From Deltaproteobacteria bacterium (lineage in GTDB: Bacteria > Desulfobacterota > GWC2-55-46), in assembly GCA_016218095.1 (NCBI GenBank), contig JACREV010000237.1, forward strand, positions 1 through 5,816: 5,816 nucleotides of DNA. The letters run 5' to 3'. Positions 5,545 to 5,816 of this stretch are shown here, piece by piece. Made by a program: the position numbers and the translations under genes. Below the pieces are notes generated by a model. It was not told the DNA's origin. It searched no databases and worked only from the letters and a program-made list of their open reading frames with translations. Position 1 is the first letter of the stretch. Every line of letters begins with the position of its first letter.

Positions 5545-5816
5545 ATGGAACTGCCCCTGACAGCCGTTTTCGTCCTCATCCTCCTCGCCTTTGCCGGGCT
5601 TGTCGTGGCGTTGTGGGCCGCGCTACGCAAGGGCAATAACAACAGCGACCTTCAAGTATTGCTCACCCAGCAGGATGGACTCCGTGCAGAGCTGCAGAAC
5701 TCACTTCAATCCACGACCAAGCTCGTCACGAGCCAGTTGAGCGCGATAACTACCCAAGTGAACGACCAGCTCTCACGCGTCGGAAGCCAGCTCGATGCCT
5801 CCACAGGGCAGATGTC
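5545..5816 (+). CDS. rmuC: RmuC-like DNA recombination protein, N-terminal part
   Basis: This gene runs off the right edge; 90 codons are visible. It opens with a hydrophobic segment (residues about 3-27, LPLTAVFVLILLAF onward) followed by a basic residue pair, which suggests a single membrane anchor with the rest in the cytoplasm. Residues about 33-90 are polar, Gln/Ser/Leu-rich and heptad-like, as in a coiled coil, and include QLDASTGQM, a segment type I associate with the RmuC coiled coil before the nuclease domain. RmuC proteins carry a PD-(D/E)XK-like nuclease domain further on and limit rearrangements at inverted repeats; that domain is outside the window. The start is fixed by an in-frame TGA at 5539-5541 just upstream, but no convincing ribosome binding site is seen. 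Another membrane-anchored coiled-coil protein cannot be excluded. Confidence 0.65.
   Translation, partial: MELPLTAVFVLILLAFAGLVVALWAALRKGNNNSDLQVLLTQQDGLRAELQNSLQSTTKLVTSQLSAITTQVNDQLSRVGSQLDASTGQM

Overview
The window reads as bacterial, with about 58% G+C by eye and frequent ATA (Ile) and AGG (Arg) codons next to otherwise GC-rich codons. That mix, together with a haem O synthase end, a small secreted cytochrome c and a very large radical-dehydratase-activase protein, fits an anaerobic or facultative deltaproteobacterial-type or Nitrospirota-like lineage. This placement is an inference, and the sequence alone does not fix the taxon. All genes seen lie on the + strand.

Layout. Positions 2-238 are the C-terminal end of a UbiA-family prenyltransferase, most likely protohaem IX farnesyltransferase (haem O synthase). 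A promoter-like stretch at about 276-304 precedes a 110-residue exported monohaem cytochrome c (345-677), which is closed by a textbook intrinsic terminator (707-742). The gap from 678 to 1061 is rich in signals: phased A/T-tracts (810-847), a strong sigma-70-type promoter (871-899), three imperfect direct repeats (903-940), and a weak hairpin followed by two T-runs (1001-1032) in the leader. Next comes one giant gene (1062-5261, 1399 residues). It fuses two ATP-dependent activase domains (BadF/BadG/BcrA/BcrD, HgdC type) to a cysteine-rich connector and two regions resembling COG3580 and COG3581 (2-hydroxyacyl-CoA dehydratase-like). The gap 5262-5544 holds a short palindrome and a perfect 16-bp inverted repeat. 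The window ends inside a gene starting at 5545 whose N-terminus looks like RmuC (membrane anchor plus coiled coil).

How the parts relate. The haem O synthase end and the cytochrome c both belong to haem-based respiratory electron transfer. The cytochrome gene has its own promoter candidate and terminator, so it is probably transcribed alone. The giant gene also appears to be its own transcription unit, with a leader of roughly 150 nt. By family knowledge its activase half would use ATP to push an electron at very low potential, and its C-terminal half would accept that electron on an iron-sulfur centre to reduce an unknown substrate. No CoA-transferase, dehydratase subunit or ferredoxin gene is visible beside it, so the substrate cannot be inferred here. 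This protein is the most interesting object in the window: the architecture recurs in anaerobes, but I know of no established function for it.
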